A program made the translations under genes and the position numbers. A stretch of DNA of 64,000 bases from Hymenobacter arizonensis (GTDB taxonomy: Bacteria > Bacteroidota > Bacteroidia > Cytophagales > Hymenobacteraceae). The DNA lies in assembly GCF_900115775.1 (NCBI RefSeq), contig NZ_FOXS01000004.1:434001-498000 (forward strand), read 5' to 3'. Below, piece by piece: positions 8,753-17,406 of this stretch; position 1 is the first letter of the stretch, and each line of letters starts with the position of its first letter. The notes beneath the pieces are model-generated. The model did no database searches and was not told the origin of the DNA. It worked only from the letters and a program-made list of their open reading frames with translations.

Positions 8753-10006
8753 ATGCAGCACGAATACCTAGCGCGCGCTGAGCGTATCATGCAGCGCATT
8801 CAGCAATTGGCAGCCATTAGCGAAGACCCGGATGGGGTGACGCGCACCTTCGGCACACCCGCTTTCCTGGAAGGTCGCGACCTGGTGCAGAGCTGGATGG
8901 AAGCCGCCGGCCTGCCCACCCGCGTAGATGGCATCGGCAACCTGCGCGCCCGCCTGGAGAGCGTAAACCCCGACGCCAAAACCTTCGTGCTGGCCTCGCA
9001 TATCGACACGGTGGTGAACGCCGGTAAATTCGACGGCCCCTTGGGCGTGCTCATGGGGCTGGATTTGCTGGAGGAGCTAATTGGGCAGCGCACCGAGCTG
9101 CCCTTTCATATCGAGCTAATTGCTTTCAGCGACGAGGAAGGCGTGCGCTTTCACACCACCTACCTGGGTAGCGAAGTCGTGACCGGCAACTTCGACCATA
9201 GCCTCCTCGCCCGGTCAGACTCTGCTGGCATTACGCTGGCCGATGCCTTAGTGACCATGGGCACCAACGCAGCGCAGCTGGCCGCCGATGCCATCCCGGC
9301 CGCCGAGTGGCTGGGGTATTTTGAAATGCACATCGAGCAGGGCCCGGTGCTCTGGGAACGCAACGTACCAGTGGCGTTGGTCACGGCCATTGCCGGCCAG
9401 CAGCGTGTGGAGCTGCATTTCCGGGGCATGGCGGGCCACGCCGGCACCGTGCCCATGCACATGCGGCAGGACGCCCTGTGCGCCGCCGCCGAGTTTGTGC
9501 TCACCGCCGAGCAGTTTGCCCAGGCCCACGGCAAGGGGCTGGTGGCTACGGTGGGCAAGTTGAACATCAGCCACGCGGCCAGCAACGTCATCCCCGGCGA
9601 GGTCACCTGCACCCTCGACCTGCGCAGCCCCAACCAGGCCCAGCTGGCCGATGCCTACCGCGCCCTGCTCGCCTTTGCCGAAGGTCTGGCCGCCCAGCGC
9701 AACGTGGAGCTGGTGTGGAAGCTGGTGCAACAAACCGCACCCGTAGCGTGCAGCGAACCCCTAAATGAGCTGCTGACCCAGGCCATTGCCGCGGCCGGCC
9801 ACGAAACCATTGCGCTGGTAAGTGGCGCGGGCCACGACGCGGTGCCGGTGTCGGCCGTGGCACCGGCTACCATGATGTTCATTCGCTGCTACAAAGGCAT
9901 CAGCCACAACCCTCTGGAGAATGTGGAGCTGGCCGATTTGGCCGCCGCCATTGCCGTGGCCGACCAGTTTATGCACCTTCTCCGCACCCAAAATCCCACC
10001 CGCTAA
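8753..10006 (+). CDS. allC: Allantoate amidohydrolase (M20 family)
   Basis: A 417-residue metallo-amidohydrolase that hydrolyses allantoate to ureidoglycine, CO2 and ammonia. Visible ligands: HIDTVVNAGKFDGPLGV (His83, Asp85, Asp94), DEEGVRF (Glu128/Glu129), and HIEQGPVLW (His193, Glu195). The dimerisation domain carries GMAGHAGTVPM, and SGAGHDA is the late active-site block. The HIEQGPVL motif marks the allantoate amidohydrolase/N-carbamoyl-L-amino acid hydrolase subgroup; the allantoin context favours the former. It lies 4 bases after allB and 1 base before allE, so the three are almost certainly co-transcribed and perhaps translationally coupled. Confidence 0.92.
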   Translation: MQHEYLARAERIMQRIQQLAAISEDPDGVTRTFGTPAFLEGRDLVQSWMEAAGLPTRVDGIGNLRARLESVNPDAKTFVLASHIDTVVNAGKFDGPLGVLMGLDLLEELIGQRTELPFHIELIAFSDEEGVRFHTTYLGSEVVTGNFDHSLLARSDSAGITLADALVTMGTNAAQLAADAIPAAEWLGYFEMHIEQGPVLWERNVPVALVTAIAGQQRVELHFRGMAGHAGTVPMHMRQDALCAAAEFVLTAEQFAQAHGKGLVATVGKLNISHAASNVIPGEVTCTLDLRSPNQAQLADAYRALLAFAEGLAAQRNVELVWKLVQQTAPVACSEPLNELLTQAIAAAGHETIALVSGAGHDAVPVSAVAPATMMFIRCYKGISHNPLENVELADLAAAIAVADQFMHLLRTQNPTR

Positions 10007-10007
10007 T

Positions 10008-10754
10008 ATGGAAATGTCTGCCCTGACCCGTTCGGTCGTAAAGCGCAATCACGCCATCATCGCCCCCGATGGCTACATCAACAGCAACGTACCCGGCTGG
10101 ACCGGTTGCACCGTCAACGTCATCATTAACGAGCAGATGGGCGCACGCCTCTGCCAAACCCTGATTACCCTCACCGACGCTGGCCGGCTGGTAGGGGAGA
10201 CCCAGGTCTCGCAGATATTCTTCTACGTGGTGCAGGGCCGCGTTCAAGTGGCCGTAGGCGGCGAAACACGCACGCTGGGCGCTGGTCAGTACGTGTACAT
10301 CCCAGTGGGCCAGTCGTATGAGTTCACTGGCCCAGAGGCCAGCACGCAGTTGCTCACGTTCCATAAAGTGTATGAGCCGCTGGCCGGCCACGCCACGCCT
10401 GCCGTGTTTTTCGGTGAGCGGGACTACCGCAAAGCCCCCATCTACATGAACGACGAGGCCTTGCGCATCCAGGAACTGCTGCCGAACGAGCTGGGCTTCG
10501 ATATGGCCGTGAACATCTTCACCTACGGCATCGGCGGCAACCTGCCCATGGTGGAAACGCACATCATGGAGCACGGCCTGATGTACCTGGAAGGCCAGGC
10601 CATCTACATGCTCGACCAGTGCTGGTACCCCGTGAAAAAAGGTGATTCTATCTGGATGGCGCCCTACTGCCAGCAGTGGGCCACGGCTATGGGGCAGGAG
10701 CCCTCGGTGTACATCTATTACAAAAACGTCAACAGGTTTCCGACGGTGATGTAG
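10008..10754 (+). CDS. allE: (S)-ureidoglycine aminohydrolase, bicupin
   Basis: A 248-residue bicupin enzyme that releases ammonia from ureidoglycine to give (S)-ureidoglycolate. The start is the ATG at 10008, one base after the allC stop; a longer upstream frame overlaps allC and is rejected. Family features: GWTGCTVNVIINEQMGA, the first cupin around FFYVVQGRVQVAVGG and YVYIPVGQSYEF, and the second cupin with HIMEHGLMYLEGQAIYML and WMAPYCQQW. Its product needs a ureidoglycolate lyase or dehydrogenase, and neither is recognised in the window. The stop codon TAG at 10752-10754 lies inside the left arm of an inverted repeat (10749-10821). Confidence 0.9.
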   Translation: MEMSALTRSVVKRNHAIIAPDGYINSNVPGWTGCTVNVIINEQMGARLCQTLITLTDAGRLVGETQVSQIFFYVVQGRVQVAVGGETRTLGAGQYVYIPVGQSYEFTGPEASTQLLTFHKVYEPLAGHATPAVFFGERDYRKAPIYMNDEALRIQELLPNELGFDMAVNIFTYGIGGNLPMVETHIMEHGLMYLEGQAIYMLDQCWYPVKKGDSIWMAPYCQQWATAMGQEPSVYIYYKNVNRFPTVM

Positions 10755-10821
10755 CGCGGACTTTTAGTCCGCGAATAGCTCCGTTAACAGCGTAACCGTG
10801 GACTAAAAATCCGCGCTACAT
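10749..10821. repeat. Inverted repeat, family C, copy 1
   Basis: Arms of 22 bases (10749-10770 and 10800-10821, one mismatch) starting ATGTAGCGCGGA. The left arm contains the allE stop codon, and the right arm ends 3 bases before the uraD ATG. The same arm opening, TGTAGCGCGG with TAGTCCGCG further in, recurs at 24307-24438. With no poly-T tail and such tight flanks, this is a mobile or structural repeat more than a dedicated terminator. Confidence 0.85.
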
Positions 10822-10824
10822 CCC

Positions 10825-11334
10825 ATGAACATATTAGAACTCAATCGGCTCGAAAAGTCAGCCCTGACCGAAGCCCTCAGCAAATGCTGCGGCTCCACCG
10901 CGTGGGTAGAAAACATGCTTGCCATATTCCCCGTTGCCAATGCCGAAACGCTAATGGCCGAGGCCAAAACCCAATGGAATAAACTTAGCGAAACCGACTG
11001 GCGTGAAGCCTTCACGCATCACCCCAAAATAGGAGGCAATGTAGCGGCCTTACGCGAAAAGTTCGCCAGCACCAGTACATGGGCCGAAGGGGAACAGGCT
11101 TCTGTAAAACAGGCTTCACAAGCTACTTTAGAGGCTTTGACCGCTGGTAATACTGAGTATGAGCAGAAATTCGGCTACATCTTTATTGTTTGCGCCACCG
11201 GAAAATCGGCCGAAGAAATGCTGGCATTATTGCAAGCGCGCCTGCCCAATAAGCCCGAAGATGAAATATTAATTGCCATGGGCGAGCAGGATAAAATTAC
11301 CCATATTCGCCTCGAAAAACTATTAGCCGCATGA
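10825..11334 (+). CDS. uraD: OHCU decarboxylase
   Basis: A 169-residue protein that decarboxylates 2-oxo-4-hydroxy-4-carboxy-5-ureidoimidazoline to (S)-allantoin. Family features: the catalytic block THHPKIGG (His about 66), EYEQKFGYIFIVCATGKSAEEML, and a C-terminal QDKITHIRLEKLL helix. The family usually shows HPRIG or HPKIG at this position. Its last 4 bases overlap the start of uraH (ATGA arrangement), so the two are translationally coupled, fitting their consecutive steps after urate oxidation. Codon use is more AT-rich than in allB-allC, which could mean a different origin for the uraD-uraH pair. Confidence 0.9.
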   Translation: MNILELNRLEKSALTEALSKCCGSTAWVENMLAIFPVANAETLMAEAKTQWNKLSETDWREAFTHHPKIGGNVAALREKFASTSTWAEGEQASVKQASQATLEALTAGNTEYEQKFGYIFIVCATGKSAEEMLALLQARLPNKPEDEILIAMGEQDKITHIRLEKLLAA

Positions 11335-11669
11335 GCCAGATAACTACTCATATTCTCGATACCACGAAGGGCAAGCCGGCGGCAAATGTCACGATTGCGC
11401 TGTTGCAACAAGCTGGTGATAATTGGCAGGAAATTGCGCGGGGCGTTACCAATAATGACGGGCGAATTGCAGATTTATTACCCAAGGAAACGCAGCTGGA
11501 ATTGGGGATTTATAAAATGAAATTCTTTACCAAAGAATATTTCGCGCAGGACGGTGCTGCTAATTTTTATCCGCTGGTAGAAATAATATTTGACGTGGCC
11601 ACAACCGAACATTACCACGTGCCGCTGCTACTGAATCCCTTCGGCTACGCAACGTATCGCGGCTCCTGA
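11331..11669 (+). CDS. uraH: 5-hydroxyisourate hydrolase (transthyretin-like)
   Basis: A 112-residue enzyme that hydrolyses 5-hydroxyisourate to OHCU. It has the N-terminal TTHILDTTKGKPAANV signature (catalytic His about residue 7) and the diagnostic C-terminus HYHVPLLLNPFGYATYRGS, whose YRGS end forms part of the active site of the tetramer. Length is normal. There is no signal peptide, so it acts in the cytoplasm. It overlaps uraD by 4 bases. An inverted repeat begins 5 bases after its stop codon. Confidence 0.93.
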   Translation: MSQITTHILDTTKGKPAANVTIALLQQAGDNWQEIARGVTNNDGRIADLLPKETQLELGIYKMKFFTKEYFAQDGAANFYPLVEIIFDVATTEHYHVPLLLNPFGYATYRGS

Positions 11670-11673
11670 ACAA

Positions 11674-11758
11674 TGTAGAGACGCAATATTTGCGTCTCAT
11701 CGCCTGCGTCGCCTAAACATCTTCGTCCAACGACAAGACGCGAATACGCGTCTCTACA
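11674..11758. repeat. Inverted repeat with self-complementary arms (family D)
   Basis: Arms at 11674-11697 and 11735-11758 (24 bases, about three mismatches), starting TGTAGAGACGC. Each arm is itself a palindrome (AGACGCAATATTTGCGTCT on the left), so two small hairpins or one long one can form. It fills the gap between uraH and the DUF6986 gene and ends 19 bases before that gene's ATG. Confidence 0.8.
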
Positions 11759-11777
11759 GCCTTAATAAATTCCCACA

Positions 11778-13217
11778 ATGAAACTCAGCTTACCAGATTC
11801 CGATAAAACCGCGCTGCTCGACCAATTGGGCGTGGCCAACCTGCGCTTCCAGCAAACCTATCCCGGCGACAAGCCCGACCGCCAGCCTGTGCACACCGTG
11901 TACGGCGGCGCCAACCTCTTCAAGGCCGATACCTGCGTGCGCATGGGCGACATCGCCCTTAACAACCTGCAGACCTACGCCCCCAATTTCGTGGAGCTAG
12001 CCCGCGTGCTGCAACTCAAAAACCACGAGCACCTGCCCACCCTGGCCGCCGACATCGCCGCCCTCACCGCCCGCCTCGATGCCATGACGCCCGCCGAGCG
12101 CAAGCAGGAGCCCGCCTGGCTGGCCTACTCGGTCTACAATAAGATTGTGCAGAAGCTGAAACGCGAAGCCGTGGAAGACTTCCGTGTGGACTTCGAAGAC
12201 GGCTTCGGCAACCGCCCCGATGCCGAGGAGGACGAAACCGCCGTGCGCGCCGCCAAAGAAGTAGCTAAAGGCATGCAGCAAGGCACGCTCTCGCCGTTTA
12301 TTGGCATCCGCATCAAGCCCTTCACCGAAGACATGAAGGCCCGCGGCGTGCGCACGCTTGATATCTTTCTGACCACGCTGCTGGCCGAAACCAGCGGGCT
12401 GCTGCCCGACAACTTCGTGGTGATGCTGCCCAAAGTCACCATCCCGGAGCAGATGACGACGATGGTGCGCCTGTTTGAGCTGCTGGAAAAGGGCAATGGC
12501 CTCGCCTCCGGCACCCTCCAAATGGAAACCATGGTGGAGGCCACCCAGATTATCATGGACGAGGAAGGCCGCAACCCGCTCATGCGCATCATCCGGGCCA
12601 GCGAGGGTCGGTGCATTGCGGCCCACTTCGGCACCTACGACTACACCGCCAGCTGCGGCATTACGGCCAAGTACCAGACTATGGCCCACCCCGTGTGCGA
12701 CTTTGCCCACCATATGACCAAAGTGGCGCTGGGCGGCACCGGCATCTTTCTCTCCGACGGCGCCACCAACGTCATGCCCATCGGCCCGCACCGCGGCGAC
12801 AACCTGACCTTTGCCCAACTGCGCGAAAACCAGGAATCGGTGCATAATGCGTGGAGACAAGCGTACCACCACACCACGCACTCCCTCATCAACGGCATGT
12901 ACCAGGGCTGGGACCTGAACCCCGCCCAACTGCCCATGCGCTACGCCGCCACCTACAACTTCTTCCTGAGCAGCTACGACGACGCTGTGAACCGCCTGCG
13001 CACCTTCGTGGAACGGGCCGCCATTTCCACCCTCACCGGCGACATTTTCGACGACGCCGCCACCGGCCAGGGTCTGCTCAACTTCTTCCTGAAAGCCCTG
13101 AACTGCGGCGCCATCTCAGAGGAGGAAATCGAAGCTACCGGCCTCACGCGCGATGAAATAAACACCCGTTCGTTCTTCCGCATTCTGGAAGGGCGGCGCA
13201 AGCAGGCGGTAGCGTAA
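11778..13217 (+). CDS. DUF6986 family protein (CitE/aldolase-like), putative ureide-pathway enzyme
   Basis: A 479-residue cytoplasmic protein. It matches from memory the DUF6986 family, sometimes labelled phosphoenolpyruvate kinase or aldolase/citrate lyase-like. Recognisable blocks: RFQQTYPGDKPDRQPVHTVYGGANLF near the start, VEDFRVDFEDGFGNRPDAEED (an acidic metal-binding-like motif as in CitE and malate synthase-type TIM barrels), FIGIRIKPF, LQMETMVEATQIIMDEEGR (Glu-containing barrel strand) and AAHFGTYDYTASCGI. No experimentally settled function is known to me. Its place after uraH in a ureide cluster that lacks a ureidoglycolate-cleaving enzyme suggests work on ureidoglycolate or glyoxylate. 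That is inference from context only. Confidence 0.75.
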   Translation: MKLSLPDSDKTALLDQLGVANLRFQQTYPGDKPDRQPVHTVYGGANLFKADTCVRMGDIALNNLQTYAPNFVELARVLQLKNHEHLPTLAADIAALTARLDAMTPAERKQEPAWLAYSVYNKIVQKLKREAVEDFRVDFEDGFGNRPDAEEDETAVRAAKEVAKGMQQGTLSPFIGIRIKPFTEDMKARGVRTLDIFLTTLLAETSGLLPDNFVVMLPKVTIPEQMTTMVRLFELLEKGNGLASGTLQMETMVEATQIIMDEEGRNPLMRIIRASEGRCIAAHFGTYDYTASCGITAKYQTMAHPVCDFAHHMTKVALGGTGIFLSDGATNVMPIGPHRGDNLTFAQLRENQESVHNAWRQAYHHTTHSLINGMYQGWDLNPAQLPMRYAATYNFFLSSYDDAVNRLRTFVERAAISTLTGDIFDDAATGQGLLNFFLKALNCGAISEEEIEATGLTRDEINTRSFFRILEGRRKQAVA

Positions 13218-13256
13218 GCGCTGCCGCGTAGCTGATACATAGCAGTTCTGAGGTCT

Positions 13257-13326
13257 AAGAAAAATCGTTTATATTCGTTAAGAGGCAGTGCAAGCTGCTG
13301 ATTACGAATTGTAAACGATTTTTCTT
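13257..13326. terminator. Long hairpin after the DUF6986 gene
   Basis: Perfect 15-base arms AAGAAAAATCGTTTA (13257-13271) and its complement (13312-13326), with a further partly paired stretch inside (ATTCGT/ACGAAT). The right arm ends in TTTTTCTTTT, so it could end transcription of the all/ura operon. The long loop makes it unlike a classical compact terminator; it may be another degenerate member of the intergenic repeats. Confidence 0.5.
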
Positions 13327-13381
13327 TTGGCGTGTGGCCATCGCACGAGTGCGGGGTGCCATGCCCACCTTTTTCTGCGCC

Positions 13382-15085
13382 ATGAAACTCCACCTCCTTA
13401 TTGCTGCGCAAATGCTGCTGGGCAGCGCCACTGCCCAAACGGCCCCCGACTATGTTCTCACCGGTGGCAAGGTTTTCACCGCCGATGTGGCCCGGCCCTA
13501 CGTCCAGGCCCTAGCCGTGCGAGGCGAGCGGATTGTAGCCGTGGGCACTACGGCGCAAATTGCCAAGCTGGCCGGACCCCGCACGCGCCGCATCGACTTG
13601 CAAGGCCGCACCGTGGTGCCGGGTTTCAACGACGCGCACAGCCACCTGCCGCCGGGCGGGGCTTCGGCCCACTACATTGCCTTCCCGAAGGCTGACCTGT
13701 TGTCGGGCCCTTCCGCCGCCCAGGTAATGGACACCCTGGCGGCCTTGGTGCGGACGCTGCCGCCGGGAACCTTGCTACAGGGCGAAATCGGTCTGCAGGT
13801 ACTGCAAGACCCTAAGCTGCGCCGTGCCCAACTCGACCAAATTGCCCCCAAGCACCCGGTGGTCCTGCACGCGCCCTGGGGCCACGGCAGCGTGGCGAAT
13901 TCAGAAGCCCTGCGGCTGATGAATATCAGCGACAACGATGCTGCGCCCGTGGGAGGTACTTACGGCCGCGTAGAAAATTCACCTCGCCTCAACGGGCTGC
14001 TAAACGAGTACGGCGAATGGGCCGGCCTACGGGTGCTAAACAGCCGCCTGCCCGATAGCACCTGGGTGCGGCGCCTGCGAGCCTACGGGGCCGAGTCCTT
14101 GCGCCTGGGCCTGACCAGTGTGCAAGACATGGCTGGCAACCTGCCCCCCGACCAGACCATACGCGTGGTGAAAGCTGCCCAGTTGCCCTTGCGTCATCGC
14201 ATTATTGCCTTACCCATGGCCACCTCGCGCGGCATCAACCACCGCGAGTGGGCCAGCGTAGCCCGGCAGCCCACCGCCCTGGCCCGGGTGGAAGGCGTGA
14301 AGTACATTCTCGATGCCACTCCGCTGGAGGGCGGGGCGCTGATGCGGCGGCCGTACCCTGGCCGGCCGGGCTGGCACGGCCAGCTGAATTTCCCTGTAGA
14401 CACTGTGCGGCAGATGCTGCGCCGCGCACTGACCAGCTCCCAGCCCCTCATGTTGCACATTGTGGGCGATAGCAGCGCCAGCCTGGTGCTGCGGCTGATG
14501 AGCCAAATGGCCCCTGACTCGGCCTGGCGGCGCAAGCGCGTCCGCTTTGAGCATGGCGACGGCGTAGCGCCCGACTTGCATGCCCGGGCCAAAGCCCTAG
14601 GCATCGTGGTGGTGCAGAATCCCTCGCACTACATCAACCCTGCAGTAGACAAGCAGCACGCGCTTGCGCCCATATTGGCTGCCTCATTTCGTTCGCTGCT
14701 CGAAAGCGGGGTGGCCTTCGCGCTCGGTTCGGACGGGCCATCGAATCCTTTCCTGAACATTCTTTTCGCTACCACGCTGGCCGACCCCAAAGAGGTTCTG
14801 ACGCGCGAGCAAGCCGTGCGGGCCTACACCACGGGCTCAGCCTATGCCGAGTTTCAGGAGAAGGATAAGGGCACCCTCAGTGTCGGCAAACTGGCCGATT
14901 TGGCGGTGCTCTCGCAGGATATTTTCACGGTGCCCCCGCCCGCCCTGCCCGGCACCGTGAGCGAGCTGACCATGGTGGGCGGCAAGGTAGTTTACGAAGC
15001 AAAACGCGGCGCACCCCTGAGCCAAGCTGCGCCGCGTTCCGTAAAGAAATCGAATCCAACGGCCTCTAAGCCGAAGCAGAAGTAG
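13382..15085 (+). CDS. Secreted YtcJ-like metal-dependent amidohydrolase
   Basis: A 567-residue amidohydrolase 3 (YtcJ-like) protein. The ATG at 13382 gives a clear signal peptide (MKLHLLIAAQMLLGSATAQ), so an upstream GTG is not used. Metal-site features: PGFNDAHSHLPPGG, LHIVGDSSA, RFEHGDG and ALGSDGPSNPF. Members hydrolyse varied amides or are uncharacterised, so the substrate is unknown. The export signal separates it from the cytoplasmic ureide enzymes upstream. Its last 20 bases overlap, tail to tail, the end of xdhB on the other strand (15066-15085). Confidence 0.82.
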   Translation: MKLHLLIAAQMLLGSATAQTAPDYVLTGGKVFTADVARPYVQALAVRGERIVAVGTTAQIAKLAGPRTRRIDLQGRTVVPGFNDAHSHLPPGGASAHYIAFPKADLLSGPSAAQVMDTLAALVRTLPPGTLLQGEIGLQVLQDPKLRRAQLDQIAPKHPVVLHAPWGHGSVANSEALRLMNISDNDAAPVGGTYGRVENSPRLNGLLNEYGEWAGLRVLNSRLPDSTWVRRLRAYGAESLRLGLTSVQDMAGNLPPDQTIRVVKAAQLPLRHRIIALPMATSRGINHREWASVARQPTALARVEGVKYILDATPLEGGALMRRPYPGRPGWHGQLNFPVDTVRQMLRRALTSSQPLMLHIVGDSSASLVLRLMSQMAPDSAWRRKRVRFEHGDGVAPDLHARAKALGIVVVQNPSHYINPAVDKQHALAPILAASFRSLLESGVAFALGSDGPSNPFLNILFATTLADPKEVLTREQAVRAYTTGSAYAEFQEKDKGTLSVGKLADLAVLSQDIFTVPPPALPGTVSELTMVGGKVVYEAKRGAPLSQAAPRSVKKSNPTASKPKQK

Positions 15086-17375
15086 CTTCGGTCGCGGTTT
15101 TCCAAAGGGTGTTGTTCGCCGAGAACTCGGGGTATAAGCTCACCAGCACCTTCTCGGGTGTCATCGGCGCTGAGAAGGGCAGGGCCGCGTGCGGCTGAAA
15201 CGCCCGGACGGCATCGCGCAGCGCGAAGTAGGCGCCGATGCCGTACATCAGCGGCGGCTCGCCCACGGCTTTGGACCGCAGGATGGCCTTGGGGTGGCCG
15301 GGCGTGTCGAGGAAATGCACGTCGAGCACCTTAGGCGCGGCGTAAATGTCCGGGATTTTATAGCTGTTAAGCGAATTGCTGAGCAGGCGGCCTTCTTCGT
15401 TGTAGGCAATTTCCTCCATGGTCATCCAGCCGATGCCCTGCACGGCGCCGCCTTCAATCTGGCCGCGGTCAATTACCTCGTTGAAGCTCTGGCCGAAGTC
15501 GTGGGCGATGCGCAGGGCATCTACGGTGTAGGTGCCGCGCAGGCAGTCGACGGTGACAGTAGTGAAGGCCGTGCCGTAGACGTGGTAGGCGAAGGGGTAG
15601 CCTGTGTTGGTCGTAGGGTCGAAATGCAGGTCGGGCGTGGCGTAGTGGGCGTTTTCGGTCAGGCATACGCGCTTCCAGAAGGCCGAGGAGACCAGTTTCT
15701 CCCAGTTGGTTTCGGCGGGGATACCAGCCGCCAGCACTTCTTCGCCCTGAATTTCGAGGCCTTCGTAGTTGAGCGTGTACTCTACTTCGGCGTGGCGCAG
15801 CAGCCGCTCGCGCAAGGCGGCGCAGGCCATTTCAGTGGCTTTGCCGTTGAGGTCGGCGGTGGCGCTGGCGGCGCTGGGGGAGGTGTTGGCCACGCGGGTG
15901 GTGTTGGTGCTCTCCACCTTCACGCGGTTGATGGAAATGCCCAGGGTGCGGGCCGCCACGCTAGCAATTTTGGTGTTCACGCCCTGGCCCATCTCCACCG
16001 CGCCGGTGCTGATGCCCACCGAGCCATCGGAGTAGATATGCACCAGGGCCCGCGCCTGGTTCATGGGCGTTTTGGTGAACGAGATGCCGAAGCAGATGGG
16101 CATCACCGCAAAGCCTTTCTTGAACAGCTTGTTCTGCTGATTGAACTGTTCGACTTCGGCCCGCAGGCCGGCTAAATCATATTGCTGAGCGGCCGTGTCC
16201 CAGGCCTGCTCGGCGTGGCACATTTCGGCGGGCTGGCGGTAAGAGAACAGGTCGTTTTCACGCAGCAGGTTGCGGCGCTGAATCTCGCAGGCCGGTAACC
16301 CCAGTTCCTCCGCCGCCTTTGCTATGGCCGACTCAATCACAAACATACCCTGTGGCCCACCAAAGCCCCGGAAGGCCGTGTTAGGCGGCAGATTGGTCCG
16401 GCAGCTGAAAGCCGTAGCCGTCACATTGGGCACGAAATAGGAGTTGGTCGCGTGGAACAGCGTGCGCTCCATCACAGCCGGCGAGAGGTCGGCGGCCGCG
16501 CCAGCATTCTGGAAGAACGTGACTTCGTAAGCCACAATTTTCAGATTTTCATCGAAGCCGATTTTGAAGTCGGAGGAGTAGGGGTGGCGCTTGCCGGTCA
16601 TGCGCATGTCGGCCATGCGGTCCAGCACCAATTTCACCGGTTTCTTGGTCACAAAAGCGCCCAAAGCTGCCAGTGCGCCCCAAGGCGTGGCCTGGTCTTC
16701 CTTACCCCCAAAACCGCCGCCCAGGCGCGTTACATCCACTTCAACCTGGTGCATGCCCAGGCCCAGCACGTGCGCGGTGTGGCGCTGCACCGCCGTCGGC
16801 CCCTGCGTAGAAGAGATAATGCGCACGCCGCCCATCTCCGTGGGGAAGGCATAAGCGCCCTGCGTTTCGATGTACAAATGCTCCTGCCCGCCCGATTCGG
16901 CTACGCCCTCAAACACGTGAGCACACGAAGCCCAGGCCGCTTGAGAATCACCGATTTTGAAGGTGCGCGGCGGCACAATCAGCTCGCCTTGCGCCGCGGC
17001 TACCCGCGGGTCCGTAATGATGGGCAGTGGCTCGATGTCCACCTTGATAAGCTTGAGCGCAGCGTGCGCCTGATGCTCGTGGCGCGCCAGCACCAGCGCC
17101 ACCGGCTGCCCCCGGAAGTGCACGTGGCCCTCCGCCAGCAACGGCTCATCGGGCACAATGCCCCCGATTTGGTTGTGGCCCGGAATGTCCTCCGCCGTGA
17201 GGATGCGCACTACCCCCGGCGCGGCCAGCGCAGCGCTTAAATCCAGGTTCAGCAACTTGCCATGCGCCAGCGGGCTCTCAAATACGGCCGCGAACAAGGT
17301 GCCCTGCTGGGTGGGCACGTCGTCGAGGTACTGCGATTCGCCGCGCACGTGGCGTTGAGGGTCGAGGTGATTCAT
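15066..17375 (-). CDS. xdhB: Xanthine dehydrogenase, molybdopterin-binding subunit
   Basis: A 769-residue large subunit that hydroxylates hypoxanthine and xanthine to urate at the molybdenum centre. The ATG at 17375 (MNHLDPQRHVRGESQYLDD) is the family start; a frame extending upstream into an inverted repeat is rejected. Characteristic blocks: GGGFGGKEDQA, the FRGFGGPQG stretch (arginine of the substrate site), GISTGAVEMGQGVNTK and SPSAASATADLNGKA; the late AVGEPPLMYG carries the catalytic glutamate. It pairs with XdhA at 17565 in the order A then B. The 189-base gap between them is mostly a repeat element. XdhC at 4486 would insert the cofactor. Confidence 0.93.
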   Translation of the reverse strand: MNHLDPQRHVRGESQYLDDVPTQQGTLFAAVFESPLAHGKLLNLDLSAALAAPGVVRILTAEDIPGHNQIGGIVPDEPLLAEGHVHFRGQPVALVLARHEHQAHAALKLIKVDIEPLPIITDPRVAAAQGELIVPPRTFKIGDSQAAWASCAHVFEGVAESGGQEHLYIETQGAYAFPTEMGGVRIISSTQGPTAVQRHTAHVLGLGMHQVEVDVTRLGGGFGGKEDQATPWGALAALGAFVTKKPVKLVLDRMADMRMTGKRHPYSSDFKIGFDENLKIVAYEVTFFQNAGAAADLSPAVMERTLFHATNSYFVPNVTATAFSCRTNLPPNTAFRGFGGPQGMFVIESAIAKAAEELGLPACEIQRRNLLRENDLFSYRQPAEMCHAEQAWDTAAQQYDLAGLRAEVEQFNQQNKLFKKGFAVMPICFGISFTKTPMNQARALVHIYSDGSVGISTGAVEMGQGVNTKIASVAARTLGISINRVKVESTNTTRVANTSPSAASATADLNGKATEMACAALRERLLRHAEVEYTLNYEGLEIQGEEVLAAGIPAETNWEKLVSSAFWKRVCLTENAHYATPDLHFDPTTNTGYPFAYHVYGTAFTTVTVDCLRGTYTVDALRIAHDFGQSFNEVIDRGQIEGGAVQGIGWMTMEEIAYNEEGRLLSNSLNSYKIPDIYAAPKVLDVHFLDTPGHPKAILRSKAVGEPPLMYGIGAYFALRDAVRAFQPHAALPFSAPMTPEKVLVSLYPEFSANNTLWKTATEATSASA

Positions 17376-17406
17376 GGCTTGGGACTTGAATGCCGCGTGT
17401 AGTGGA

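Noticed and set aside
11997..12929. A 310-codon antisense frame within the DUF6986 gene
   Set aside because: Low-complexity His/Gly/Val content and full overlap with a gene supported by conserved blocks.
11778..13217. Calling the DUF6986 protein a malate synthase
   Set aside because: It lacks the full malate synthase length and domain order and I recognise it as a separate family; only the barrel-like acidic motif is shared.
15189..17240. Antisense frames opposite xdhB
   Set aside because: No family features, and the xdhB frame is fully supported by domain motifs.
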